NCBI GenBank assembly: GCA_913009755.1
Contig: CAJVWU010000001.1
Coordinates: 1-60,493 of the forward strand
Length of the DNA stretch: 60,493 bases
Source of the DNA: an uncultured Bacteroidia bacterium
GTDB taxonomy: Bacteria > Bacteroidota > Bacteroidia > Bacteroidales > F082
Reading direction: 5' to 3'
This document shows positions 1 through 8,337 of this stretch, piece by piece. Under the pieces are notes generated by a model. It saw nothing but the letters and a program-made list of their open reading frames with translations. It was not told the DNA's origin and made no database searches. The translations under genes were made by a program, and so were the position numbers. Positions within the stretch are counted from its first letter, which is position 1. Each line of letters opens with the position of its first letter.

Positions 1-60
1 GAAGACGGCATACGAGATAAAGGAATGTGACTGGAGTTCAGACGTGTGCTCTTCCGATCT
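1..60 (+). other. Illumina P7 adapter/index remnant (artefact)
   Basis: Bases 1-18 match the 3' part of the Illumina P7 flow-cell sequence (ending ACGAGAT). Bases 19-26 are an 8-base index (AAAGGAAT), and bases 27-60 match the read-2 TruSeq adapter ending in CTCTTCCGATCT. The three parts abut with exactly the expected lengths. This is untrimmed library sequence, so genomic sequence starts at 61 and the contig end is artificial. Confidence 0.97.
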
Positions 61-62
61 CC

Positions 63-188
63 ATTATCCCAGGAAACCATTTTAAATTAAAATTTGATAA
101 ACTTATTTCAGATTATCCTGAAATTCCTTTAAAACAAATGGGATTTCCCAATGGCTGGGAAAAAGAAAAAATATGGTCAAATAAATAG
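63..188 (+). CDS. Abi family (AbiD/AbiF-like) protein, C-terminal fragment
   Basis: An open frame enters from the adapter junction and ends at TAG 186-188. It encodes about 41 residues. The segment reading YPEIPLKQMGFPNGWEKEKIW resembles the conserved C-terminus of Abi_2-type abortive infection proteins, where a PLKQMGFP-like motif precedes a terminal tryptophan. This is from memory of the family, without a search. The rest of the gene lies beyond the contig end. It stops 10 bases before the preferred start of the restriction-modification gene, so the two were probably co-transcribed. Function if intact: phage-induced growth arrest, mechanism unknown for most members. Confidence 0.55.
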   Translation: MIPGNHFKLKFDKLISDYPEIPLKQMGFPNGWEKEKIWSNK

Positions 189-198
189 ATCAAATACA

Positions 199-3100
199 AT
201 GAACCTGCAAGTTTTTAAAACCGAACCTTTTTATTATGCACTACAGTCTTTTTTTGAGGAACTGAATATTCCGGTCAATTATGTAACAGAAGAACCGGCA
301 GCCCCCCGGGAAATACTGACCGACACTTATAAATCCTATGTACCTGCGTTCCAATTGATGGACGATGTTTATTTCCTCGGCCTGGTGGACAATGCTGCCT
401 TTGAAGATGAGCAGAGTATTTCTCCCGATACGATAAAATCCGATTACGACGGTATCCTGATTTTTGGTGTGACATTGAAAAACAGAGAAAACGACTTGCT
501 CCCCACCCGTTCGCAACTGGCTGAAATTACCCGGGCATTCAACAGGGAATATCATTACACTCCGGTTGTTGTTGTTTTTAAATACAATAACAATTCAGGC
601 GATTTCATTGCTTTTGCCAATGCCGAACGCCTGAAATACAAACAGGAATGGCGCGAAGGTGATAAAGCGGGCAAAGTTTCCCTGTTGCGTGATGTTTTTA
701 TTGACAACCCGCATGCAGGTCATCTGCGTATATTGAATGAGCTTCGCATCAGTCGTTCCGGTACGTATGCGGTCAACTCGTTCGATGAACTTTATAAATA
801 CTGGCAGGAAGTATTCAATGTTTCTCTCCTCAACAAAGCATTTTATAAGGAACTTGCCAACTGGTATTTCTGGGCTATTAAACAAGTTCGTTTCCCAAAT
901 GAGCCAACACAAGAAATGGCTGTTCAAAAAGGAGTTAAACAAGAGGATTTAATTCAGGAACATAACGCAACAAATGTTATTCGTTTACTTACCCGATTGT
1001 TATTTACATGGTTTATAAAAGAAAAGAAGTTAATTTCGGATGAACTTTTTGATATTGAAGTACTGCAAAAAGATATATTAAAAGACATCTCACCTTACCA
1101 TGAAGAAAATTCTTTGTTTAAAGATGCCAATAAAGAAAGCATCTACTATAAAGCAATACTGCAAAATCTGTTTTTTGCAACATTGAATTGCCCAATTGAA
1201 GCAGACAATGAAGATAACCGTACCCGTGGTTTCAGAGGATCAGAATCTTACGGAAAACATAGGGGAATTGATTGGATGATGCGTTACAAAAAGCATTTTA
1301 AAAATCCCGATGCTTTTCTTGAGATGGTCAACAAAGTAGTTCCTTTTTTAAATGGTGGGCTATTTGAGTGTCTGGACGATAAAACACAAAATCTTTATAT
1401 CGATGGTTTCTCCGACCAAATGACAAAAGGAGAACAACTTGTTGTGCCTGATTATCTGTTTTTTGGTGCTGCCGAAAATGTAGATTTAAGTGCTGATTAT
1501 GGCGTTAAAAACAAACAAGCCAAGCAAGCTGCTGTTAAAGGGCTGATTAATATTCTTAAATCATACAAATTTACCATTACCGAAAATACGCCCATTGAAG
1601 AAGATGTGGCGCTCGACCCAGAACTTTTGGGTAAAGTTTTTGAAAACCTTTTGGCAAGTTATAATCCCGAAACAAAAACAACCGCACGAAAGCAAACAGG
1701 TTCCTTTTATACGCCTCGTGAGATTGTAAACTATATGGTGGATGAGAGTTTAATTGCTTATCTGAAAAATGTACTCGAAGCTTCCAGCTTCGAGTTTTCA
1801 CATTCACAAAGCAAAGATACTTCAGAAACAATATTCTTTAACCCTCTTGATGAAATTGATATCCATCAAGGGAGATTACCGCATTGGTATCAAAAAGAAG
1901 TATTCTATCATGTTACATTCAGACTATCCGATTCAATACCGAAAGAAAAAGTGGAGCAACTGAAAATTGATAGGGAAAATTGGCAAAAGAAACATAAGGA
2001 TAAAAAAGAATTTACGAAAGAAGAATGGAAAGAATACAATCGTTTATTTAATGATAGAGTAGAAGAATGGATGAATGCAGGTTATGGAAGTTGCTTGCTT
2101 AAAAAAACTGAAAATGCATCTATTGTTGCTAATGCATTGAAATATTTTAACGAAGAACGGTATATTTTAGACGAATGGGTTGTCATGCCTAATCATGTAC
2201 ATGTTTTGGTTAAACCTTTAGGTGATAATAAACTTAGCGATATACTTCATTCATGGAAATCATTTACCGCCAACGAAATTAATAAAAGAGAAGGGAGAAC
2301 AGGTCAATTATGGATGCACGAAAGTTATGATCATATTGTACGTAATGAAGATGCTTTAAAAGCAATTAGAAACTATATCCGGCTAAATCCCGTAAAAGCC
2401 GGCATTGTTGCCAAAGCTTCCAGCTATGAAAGTGTACCCGAAGCTTCCAGCTTTTGGAATAAAACCCAAAGCAAAGATGCTTTGGATACAATGCTACACC
2501 AACTCACTTCTTTCGACAATATCAATCCATTTGCCGATTATCCCGAAACAGCCAAACAAATTGTTTACGCTCTCGACCGTGCCAAGATACTTGACCCGGC
2601 TGCCGGTTCCGGTGCTTTTCCAATGGGTGTTTTGCAAAAAATGGTACACATTCTGCAAAAGCTCGACCCAAGCAACGAAATATGGAAAGAGGTTCAGCTT
2701 GAAAAAGCATTGGACGAAACCAAAGATGCTTACGATATTGAGGACAAAAAAGAACGGGAACAAAAACTAATTGAAATAAACAACGCTTTTGACAAACAAA
2801 TAAATGACCCCAATTTTGCACGAAAACTCTATCTGATTGAAAATTGTATTTACGGTGTGGACATTCAGCCCATTGCTACGCAAATTTCAAAACTGCGATT
2901 TTTTATCTCGCTTGTTGTTGATCAAAAAGTACAAGCCAAAGAACCCAACTTTGGCATACGCCCACTGCCTAACCTTGAAACCAAATTTGTAACTGCCAAC
3001 ACTTTAATAGGTATTCAAAAAGAAAACAGCCTTTTTTATACTGATGAAGTTAAAAATTTGGAAAGTGAATTGAAAAAAATTCGCCATAAACTATTTAGTG

Positions 3101-4557
3101 CCCGTACCAAAGAAACCAAACTAAAATACCGCCAAAAAGACGAAGAACTAAGAAACAAAATAGCCGATGTTTTAAAAGACCAAGGCTTACCATTGGACGA
3201 TGCCGAAAAACTGGCAAAATGGGACCCCTACGACCAAAACGCCTCTTCCCCATTCTTCGACCCCGAATGGATGTTTGATATTAAAGATGGATTTGATGTG
3301 GTGATTGGGAATCCGCCATACAAGATTCTGACTAAAAACAATACTGAACAGTATTTGCTTGATTACTTTTTATTGAACTTTATGGCGATTAAAAAGTCAT
3401 CATCTAAGAATCTTTTCACCCTTTTTATAGAGCAATCAATTTCATTTCTTAACATAGATTCTCAACTTTCATTTATTGTTCCCGAAGGATTGTATAAAAC
3501 GCGAAGCTACTCAGGATGTGTTAGCTTAATGAATGAATCTGGCACTACAACACAAATTATCACATTCTCAGATTTTGTTTTTGAAAATGCAGTTACAGGT
3601 AATCTAATTTTTTTGTATCAAAATATAAAAGGACTTAATTCCAAAAACTTTCACTTTGATAAAGATTATAACCTTAGTGAAAAAAAAGAAATAAAAAGGC
3701 TAGAATTAGAAAAAATTGAAAAAGAAACTTCCCCTCTTAAAAAGGTTGCAATATCATTCAAAGGAATGGTTGTTAAAGACAGGAATACCGTTTTGACTGA
3801 GACTATAAATAAAGATATTTTTTTGCTTGGAAAGAACATTTCGAAATGGAACATAGATTCGTGTTACTATACAGATTATGAAGATTTGATTATTATTGGA
3901 GGAACTAAAAGGCTTGAAAAACACAATCAACATCCAAGAATTTTAGTCCGAAGAACTGGTAGTACATTGTGCTGTGCTTTTCTAGAAAAACCTGCTTTAA
4001 CGGAAAGTACACTTTATTCAGTTTGGTCTACAGATTCCGCATTTTCAAACCTTTTTCTTTTTGGTCTGTTGAACTCAAGATTATTGAACCATTATAATAA
4101 AATTAAAAATATTACAAACCAACAGGGTTTTCCACAAATATTAATGTCAGACTTACTGGATCTACCAATTAAAAAGCCAACTAGACAATTTTCTGAACTG
4201 ATTGGACAGCTAACGAATCTGATGAATTTTCGTCAGGATAGAATTTTGGAGACTGTTTTGGATGCACTAATTTTCAACCTCTACTTCCCCAACCACATGA
4301 AAGAGCGAGGCATAGATGTATTGGAATTTGTAGAGCGGGATTGTACCGAAAGCTTCCAGCTTTTGGGGATTGATTACAAAAAGCAGGATGTTCACCAAAA
4401 GCAGGATGCTTTTGATACATTGAGCGACGATGAAAAAGAGCAGATAATAGAGCAACTCCACCAAAAATGGACTGACCCGGATAATGAGGTGGTCAAGCGT
4501 ATGGGTATGTTTAAGGAGAAGAGCCCGGATATTTTGAAACCAATACTTGAGAGTTAA
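199..4557 (+). CDS. Type IIG-like restriction/N6-adenine methyltransferase with an in-frame RAYT insertion
   Basis: Large DNA methyltransferase of the Eco57I/PglX type, expected to methylate adenine and possibly to cleave unmodified DNA. Residue numbers count from the ATG at 199. A family-type N-terminal domain comes first, then the pre-methylase motif GSFYTPREIVNYMVDESL. SAM motif I (DPAAGSGAF) starts at residue 799, and the catalytic NPPY tetrad is at 1038-1041. A target-recognition region and a C-terminal helical tail follow. Between the pre-methylase motif and motif I lie about 220 extra residues that are a complete REP-associated transposase domain (HVH at 666-668, tyrosine 726). I chose ATG 199 because ATG 151 overlaps the upstream Abi gene; 151 remains possible (16 more residues). 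The stop overlaps the reverse transcriptase start by one base. No separate nuclease motif was identified, so restriction activity is inferred. Confidence 0.85.
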   Translation: MNLQVFKTEPFYYALQSFFEELNIPVNYVTEEPAAPREILTDTYKSYVPAFQLMDDVYFLGLVDNAAFEDEQSISPDTIKSDYDGILIFGVTLKNRENDLLPTRSQLAEITRAFNREYHYTPVVVVFKYNNNSGDFIAFANAERLKYKQEWREGDKAGKVSLLRDVFIDNPHAGHLRILNELRISRSGTYAVNSFDELYKYWQEVFNVSLLNKAFYKELANWYFWAIKQVRFPNEPTQEMAVQKGVKQEDLIQEHNATNVIRLLTRLLFTWFIKEKKLISDELFDIEVLQKDILKDISPYHEENSLFKDANKESIYYKAILQNLFFATLNCPIEADNEDNRTRGFRGSESYGKHRGIDWMMRYKKHFKNPDAFLEMVNKVVPFLNGGLFECLDDKTQNLYIDGFSDQMTKGEQLVVPDYLFFGAAENVDLSADYGVKNKQAKQAAVKGLINILKSYKFTITENTPIEEDVALDPELLGKVFENLLASYNPETKTTARKQTGSFYTPREIVNYMVDESLIAYLKNVLEASSFEFSHSQSKDTSETIFFNPLDEIDIHQGRLPHWYQKEVFYHVTFRLSDSIPKEKVEQLKIDRENWQKKHKDKKEFTKEEWKEYNRLFNDRVEEWMNAGYGSCLLKKTENASIVANALKYFNEERYILDEWVVMPNHVHVLVKPLGDNKLSDILHSWKSFTANEINKREGRTGQLWMHESYDHIVRNEDALKAIRNYIRLNPVKAGIVAKASSYESVPEASSFWNKTQSKDALDTMLHQLTSFDNINPFADYPETAKQIVYALDRAKILDPAAGSGAFPMGVLQKMVHILQKLDPSNEIWKEVQLEKALDETKDAYDIEDKKEREQKLIEINNAFDKQINDPNFARKLYLIENCIYGVDIQPIATQISKLRFFISLVVDQKVQAKEPNFGIRPLPNLETKFVTANTLIGIQKENSLFYTDEVKNLESELKKIRHKLFSARTKETKLKYRQKDEELRNKIADVLKDQGLPLDDAEKLAKWDPYDQNASSPFFDPEWMFDIKDGFDVVIGNPPYKILTKNNTEQYLLDYFLLNFMAIKKSSSKNLFTLFIEQSISFLNIDSQLSFIVPEGLYKTRSYSGCVSLMNESGTTTQIITFSDFVFENAVTGNLIFLYQNIKGLNSKNFHFDKDYNLSEKKEIKRLELEKIEKETSPLKKVAISFKGMVVKDRNTVLTETINKDIFLLGKNISKWNIDSCYYTDYEDLIIIGGTKRLEKHNQHPRILVRRTGSTLCCAFLEKPALTESTLYSVWSTDSAFSNLFLFGLLNSRLLNHYNKIKNITNQQGFPQILMSDLLDLPIKKPTRQFSELIGQLTNLMNFRQDRILETVLDALIFNLYFPNHMKERGIDVLEFVERDCTESFQLLGIDYKKQDVHQKQDAFDTLSDDEKEQIIEQLHQKWTDPDNEVVKRMGMFKEKSPDILKPILES
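1774..1794. repeat. REP-like palindrome, left copy
   Basis: Perfect hairpin with a 9-bp stem (CTCGAAGCT / AGCTTCGAG) and loop TCC. A degenerate second hairpin around CAAAGCAAAGAT follows at about 1805-1823. It encodes part of a LEASSFEF stretch inside the methyltransferase. Confidence 0.8.
2415..2485. repeat. REP-like palindromes, right cluster
   Basis: AGCTTCCAGCT occurs at 2415-2425 and again at 2442-2452. A second type of hairpin with perfect 7-bp stem (CCAAAGC / GCTTTGG, loop AAAGAT) lies at 2466-2485. The block encodes EASSFWNKTQSKDAL and bounds the transposase domain on its 3' side. Confidence 0.75.
4346..4414. repeat. REP-like palindrome pair near the 3' end of the methyltransferase gene
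   Basis: A third pair with the same two-hairpin plan: CCGAAAGCT-TCC-AGCTTTTGG (one G-T pair) at 4346-4366, then a perfect stem CAAAAGC / GCTTTTG with loop AGGAT at 4396-4414. It is translated in frame as part of the C-terminal region and is not accompanied by a transposase. Confidence 0.7.
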
Positions 4558-6248
4558 TGAGTCTACCAAAAGAACATAGAGAAGAAACCTACCGTAAACT
4601 TCAAGCGGTAAACAGAGACCAAATTGCAAGCTGGTTATTGGAGTTTGGTTATTATCCTGAACAATACGTTTTACCTCCCTGTTTCAATGTTAGCGGTTTG
4701 GAGTTGAATGATGAACGGTATAAAGAACATAAAAAAGTTAAACCCAAAGAACTTTGTAAAATAAGTTTTCCCAAAACGGATTTAACAGAACGTGAGTTTG
4801 CCATTTTACACCCGCACCTTTACCACGATATTGTTTGGGAACTCCACCAAAATTGGGAAGATATTTTAGCACAATTGTTTAATGATGAAAACAAAATTTA
4901 CAGCTACTCTTTTCCTATCCCTTCAAATAATGAAGAAGATGACCGGAAGCCCCTTCGGTCAGGGAGAATGATTTATGAGTTTCTGGAGCTGGCAGAAAAA
5001 GATTTGGTTGCAGAAGCGCATCGTTTTGGCTACATATTAAAATTGGACATTACTAATTTTTACCCTTCTATTTACACTCATACATTGTGCTGGGCGTGGG
5101 AAGGCAGGGATAAATCGGATGGCAGAAAAACGTGTGGTAGCAACTCAAGTGATACATTGTTAGGCAATCGCCTTGATAAATTATTTCAGTACGCCAATGA
5201 TAGAAGAACGGTTGGTTTACCTATTGGTCCGGCTTTAAGCGACTTAATTGCCGAAGTTATTCTAAGTGAACGTGATTTAAAAATTTCATTGCAATTAGAT
5301 GCAGACGAAGAAATAAAAGGTAATTATATAGCTACCCGTTTTAAAGATGATTATCGTATTTTATGTAGTACAGAGAATGTAGCAAAAAAAATTGTCCGTA
5401 TCCTGATTGATAAATTGAAAGAATTCAATTTTGTAGTGCATGAAGGTAAAACAAAAATTACTAAACTGCCTGACGGTTTGTACCGTCCTCATGCTGTTAA
5501 ATATGAACCTTACTCTTTTCGAAACCCAAGGAATCTGACATCTGAAGGAAAAATCCACTTTAAATCATTTGAAAATGTACTACTTAAAACATTGGAAATA
5601 CACAGGGAATTTCCCGGAACAAGTATAATTGAAAAATTTCTTAGCGAATTAATTCTTAATAAACGCACAACAGACGAAAATGGTGATGAAGTAGTAAATG
5701 ACATTTCTGACAGGCTTCTTTTAGATTTTGGTCAACAAAACAATGGTAATAATAAATCACGTATTACAAAAATTAAAAAAACGGTCAGTTTACTTTTTAT
5801 GCTTAAAAACGAATCACCAAAGTCGATGGGTAAAGTTCTGGCAATTTTTGAGCAAATTTTACTTTTTGCTGATGAAGAATGGTTTAACGATTATTTTATC
5901 GAGCAATTTATTTCGCAAATAAAAAAGTCAATACTTAACGAAACGGCTTTTGAACTTTCCTGGTTATTATACTTTAATTATAGACATGATTTAGGAATTG
6001 ATTTAAAAAGAATTTATAAGGACTTAAGAACAGAAGGCAAAACAAAAAAGGATATGAGTAATTGTCAACTTTTACGGAATCCATTCATTGCAAATTTAAG
6101 AGGGAAAAGGGTTGGTAAAGGAAACATTGAAAATCCATTTGAAGAAGATTTTGATGAAATCACATTATTTACACCTCCCTCTGATTTAGGTGAAACATAT
6201 TTAATTGAATACTTAGATATATTTGATAGAGATAAAGATGAAGAATAA
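4557..6248 (+). CDS. Reverse transcriptase, UG/Abi-like (candidate defence RT)
   Basis: 563-residue RNA-directed DNA polymerase homologue. Palm motif A is LKLDITNFYPSI (Asp164). Motif B is GLPIGPALSDLIAE (about 220-233). Motif C is RFKDDYRI, so the usual YxDD is F-K-D-D at 262-265 with both catalytic aspartates present. A lysine-rich thumb follows, and then about 250 mostly helical residues with no recognised enzyme domain, like the C-terminal helical repeat regions of Abi and 'unknown group' RTs. No intron maturase, Cas1 or retron features are seen. The start codon overlaps the stop of the restriction-modification gene (TAATG), which implies translational coupling and a joint function. Assignment to a particular DRT type is not possible by eye. 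Confidence 0.8.
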   Translation: MSLPKEHREETYRKLQAVNRDQIASWLLEFGYYPEQYVLPPCFNVSGLELNDERYKEHKKVKPKELCKISFPKTDLTEREFAILHPHLYHDIVWELHQNWEDILAQLFNDENKIYSYSFPIPSNNEEDDRKPLRSGRMIYEFLELAEKDLVAEAHRFGYILKLDITNFYPSIYTHTLCWAWEGRDKSDGRKTCGSNSSDTLLGNRLDKLFQYANDRRTVGLPIGPALSDLIAEVILSERDLKISLQLDADEEIKGNYIATRFKDDYRILCSTENVAKKIVRILIDKLKEFNFVVHEGKTKITKLPDGLYRPHAVKYEPYSFRNPRNLTSEGKIHFKSFENVLLKTLEIHREFPGTSIIEKFLSELILNKRTTDENGDEVVNDISDRLLLDFGQQNNGNNKSRITKIKKTVSLLFMLKNESPKSMGKVLAIFEQILLFADEEWFNDYFIEQFISQIKKSILNETAFELSWLLYFNYRHDLGIDLKRIYKDLRTEGKTKKDMSNCQLLRNPFIANLRGKRVGKGNIENPFEEDFDEITLFTPPSDLGETYLIEYLDIFDRDKDEE

Positions 6249-6268
6249 TTAAATATTGGACGATTTCA

Positions 6269-6369
6269 TCTGGAGATTCCAGACATAATACAACTGATGA
6301 TAGAGATGAGATACAAATAAGGGTAAAAGTGATAGATTAATTGATAAACCGTCTGGAGAAATCAGACGG
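6269..6369 (+). ncRNA. Candidate structured RNA or attenuator behind the reverse transcriptase
   Basis: Two perfect hairpins start 21 bases after the RT stop: TCTGGA-GAT-TCCAGA at 6269-6283 and CCGTCTG-GAGAAAT-CAGACGG at 6349-6369. Both present a similar TCTGGAGA sequence on the 5' side. Neither is followed by a T-run, so they are not ordinary terminators. Defence RTs and retrons often work with an adjacent RNA, but that role here is only inference. Confidence 0.3.
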
Positions 6370-6976
6370 AACACAGCTATTCGAAACGATAATGGTGAGT
6401 ATAATAATCCAGCAGTTTCCATAAAATCGTGAAGTTTTTCTATATTCAAACACATTTCCAGATTGCTCAAAAAAGCCAACCGCACGAGTCTAAAATTTTG
6501 CGATGATTGCGTGTAAAACCAAACTTTCAGAAGTTATACCTAATGGTGCAAAAATCAGTAAAGCAAAAAAACATTGAAAATTGAAACCCGCACCCCGCGC
6601 ACCCCGTCAAAAGTTATGTGTTAAGTGAAAAAGAGTTAAGAGTTGGGAACCCGCAACATGAACCACGCACCCTGCACCCCACCCCGCGCGAGTCTTCCCG
6701 CCCGGCCAGTGCGCAGGCAGGACTTGTGCGGTGCTAACGGACAACAGGTTTCATTCAATTTCTAATTGCGTGAATTGCCCTAACCTGATTAATTCCCAAT
6801 GCAGCATAGCTGCAAACTCATTTTTGCCCCGTCCCTGCCCCCGCCCTGAAGGACTGGCAAAAAAAATATTTAATGAATATTTCGGGTTAATTTCAAGTCA
6901 ATTAAAGATTGTGCATCTACATACATACATTGAATATATTTTTACATTTGATGTGTAAATACGACAGCCAATAAAT
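6370..6976. other. Non-coding accessory spacer with G+C-rich palindromes
   Basis: About 600 bases without a convincing gene. It includes a G+C-rich imperfect palindrome, with arms CCCCGCGCGAGTC at 6682-6694 and GACTTGTGCGGTG at 6721-6733 (12 of 13 pairs, counting G-T). A perfect small hairpin TGCAGC-ATA-GCTGCA lies at 6800-6814. The motif ACCCCGCGCGAGT recurs at 8951-8963. Short frames here have no family character. The composition contrasts sharply with the A+T-rich genes on both sides and suggests cassette or insertion junctions. Confidence 0.5.
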
Positions 6977-8161
6977 ATGAAACCGGTTTTCCGCGCAACC
7001 AACCCAAACGAACGGATTGAACAAATAGATATTCTTAGAGGCTTTGCCTTATTTGGGGTGTTTTTTGTAAATGCATTTGGATTCAACTCTTCTTTTTTTG
7101 ACTTTGGAGGATTTTACAGCGGATTTCACGACTCTTTGAATAGTTCAGTATTTAATTTTATGACAAGCTATGCTGCCGATAAATTTATTGGCTTGTTTTC
7201 TTTTCTGTTTGGAGTTGGCTTTTCTATTATGTATTTAAAATACAAAGCAGACGAAAAACATTTTTTCAACTTATATTCCCGACGATTATTGATATTAATG
7301 GGGTTTGGAATTATCCATATAATGTTTTTCTGGGCAGGAGATATTTTATTTTCTTATTCTCTGATAGGCTTTATTTTATTATTCTTAAGGAAACTGCCTT
7401 CAAAAATATTATTTACACTTAGCATTCTTATGTATTTCTTCCCGATAGCTTATATCGCGTTAAGTGTATCATATAGTTTTCTTCCCGATGCATTAAGCGC
7501 TACAAGCAATATAAAAATGCCCGAAGTAATAGATATATATTCGAACGGAACATATCTGGAAATATTAAAATTAAGACTGAGCGAGTATTTTGCTTTTCGA
7601 AATATAAATTTAATTTATTACGCACCGAAAATATTTTCGTTATTCCTGTTCGGATATCTGTTTTATAAACATAAGTTTTTTGATAAAATAAATAACTCAA
7701 AAAGCAAATACTTTGTGTTGTCCATCATTCTGTTATTGTCAGGAATAGCATTTAACACCTATACATCAGACATTGTAAATAGCATCGCCAATATAAAAAA
7801 CCCATATTATACAACCGTATATATGATGGTGTTTGAAATTACAAATGTGTTATTAATACTTAGTTACACTCTAATGGTTCTAATCTTATCACAAGTTTTG
7901 TTTTTTAAAAATATTCTAAACCCGTTAAAATACATTGGACGTATGTCTCTTACCAATTACTTGCTGTATTCAATTGTATTTACAACACTAATGTATTCCT
8001 ATGGATTTGGCAAATTTGGAAGTTTTGAACCCTGGCAACTTGCCATCCTTGCAACACTGTTTTTTGCAATTCTAACGGTATTATGTGAAATTTGGCTGAA
8101 ACGTTATCGCTTTGGTCCGTTTGAATGGGTTTGGCGCAAATTAACATATTTAAGAATGTAA
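6977..8161 (+). CDS. DUF418 domain-containing multipass membrane protein
   Basis: 394 residues with about ten hydrophobic segments. The N-terminal signature RIEQIDILRGFALFGVFFVN and the C-terminal signature RFGPFEWVWRKLTY bracket the protein as in the DUF418 (YeiB-like) family. These are inner-membrane proteins of unknown biochemical role, related to acyltransferase-type membrane proteins. Length is usual for the family. It stands alone between two non-coding stretches, followed by an attC-like palindrome, so it may be an acquired single-gene cassette. Its lower G+C content compared with the metabolic genes of this window fits acquisition. Confidence 0.85.
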   Translation: MKPVFRATNPNERIEQIDILRGFALFGVFFVNAFGFNSSFFDFGGFYSGFHDSLNSSVFNFMTSYAADKFIGLFSFLFGVGFSIMYLKYKADEKHFFNLYSRRLLILMGFGIIHIMFFWAGDILFSYSLIGFILLFLRKLPSKILFTLSILMYFFPIAYIALSVSYSFLPDALSATSNIKMPEVIDIYSNGTYLEILKLRLSEYFAFRNINLIYYAPKIFSLFLFGYLFYKHKFFDKINNSKSKYFVLSIILLLSGIAFNTYTSDIVNSIANIKNPYYTTVYMMVFEITNVLLILSYTLMVLILSQVLFFKNILNPLKYIGRMSLTNYLLYSIVFTTLMYSYGFGKFGSFEPWQLAILATLFFAILTVLCEIWLKRYRFGPFEWVWRKLTYLRM

Positions 8162-8175
8162 ACTGACAACAAAGC

Positions 8176-8231
8176 CTATAACAATTAAGCATCGTTTTCG
8201 GCCACAGTCGAATAGGTGCTGAGTGTTATAG
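8176..8231. repeat. attC-like imperfect palindrome behind the DUF418 gene
   Basis: Outer arms CTATAACA (8176-8183) and TGTTATAG (8224-8231) are perfectly complementary. Unequal spacers of 4 and 3 bases separate them from inner arms AGCATC and GGTGCT (one G-T pair). The loop is about 20 bases. Outer box, offset spacer, inner box and a total of 56 bases match the plan of a short integron attC site. No integrase is present in the window, so the assignment is tentative. Confidence 0.35.
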
Positions 8232-8278
8232 TCAATACCAAACGAAAGAAAGCCTGTAAATAAAAAGTAAAATATAAA

Positions 8279-8309
8279 TTGACTTTAGGTAAATTATTAT
8301 TTACCTTTG
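8279..8309 (+). promoter_or_regulatory. hicAB promoter with internal operator
   Basis: A Bacteroidota-type promoter: TTGACTTT at 8279-8286 (-33 region) and TACCTTTG at 8302-8309 (-7). Between and overlapping them is a perfect inverted repeat, GGTAAAT-TATT-ATTTACC (8288-8305). HicB has a helix-turn-helix domain, so this palindrome is the expected site for autorepression. Confidence 0.65.
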
Positions 8310-8337
8310 CAAAGTAAATGACTGAAAATAATACTAA

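Larger units (their letters stand above)
1774..2485 (+). mobile_element. REP-associated tyrosine transposase (RAYT) with flanking REP-like palindromes, inserted in frame
   Basis: Within the methyltransferase gene, bases from about 1840 to 2430 encode a Y1/HUH transposase domain. It opens with a RLPHWYQKEVFYHVTFRL segment, carries the HUH motif in MPNHVHVLV (residues 666-668 of the host protein), and has the catalytic-type tyrosine in NYIRLNPVKAG (residue 726). No ATG lies near its own N-terminus, so it would be made only as part of the fusion. The copies of GAAGCTTCCAGCTT at 1777-1790 and 2440-2453 are exactly 663 bases apart (221 codons). Recombination between them would remove the transposase without shifting the frame. 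All signature residues remain, so it does not look decayed. Confidence 0.85.

Noticed and set aside
199-4557. BREX methyltransferase PglX
   Set aside because: Motifs are similar, but no BrxA/B/C, PglZ or BrxL genes are present, so a stand-alone type IIG-like enzyme is the safer call.
4557-6248. Retron, group II intron or diversity-generating RT
   Set aside because: No maturase domain, no template/variable repeat pair, and no convincing msr-msd structure upstream. The C-terminal helical region fits Abi/UG RTs better.
6731-6958. 75-codon plus-strand frame before the DUF418 gene
   Set aside because: Begins inside a G+C-rich palindrome, has no signal or motif, and its composition changes halfway along.
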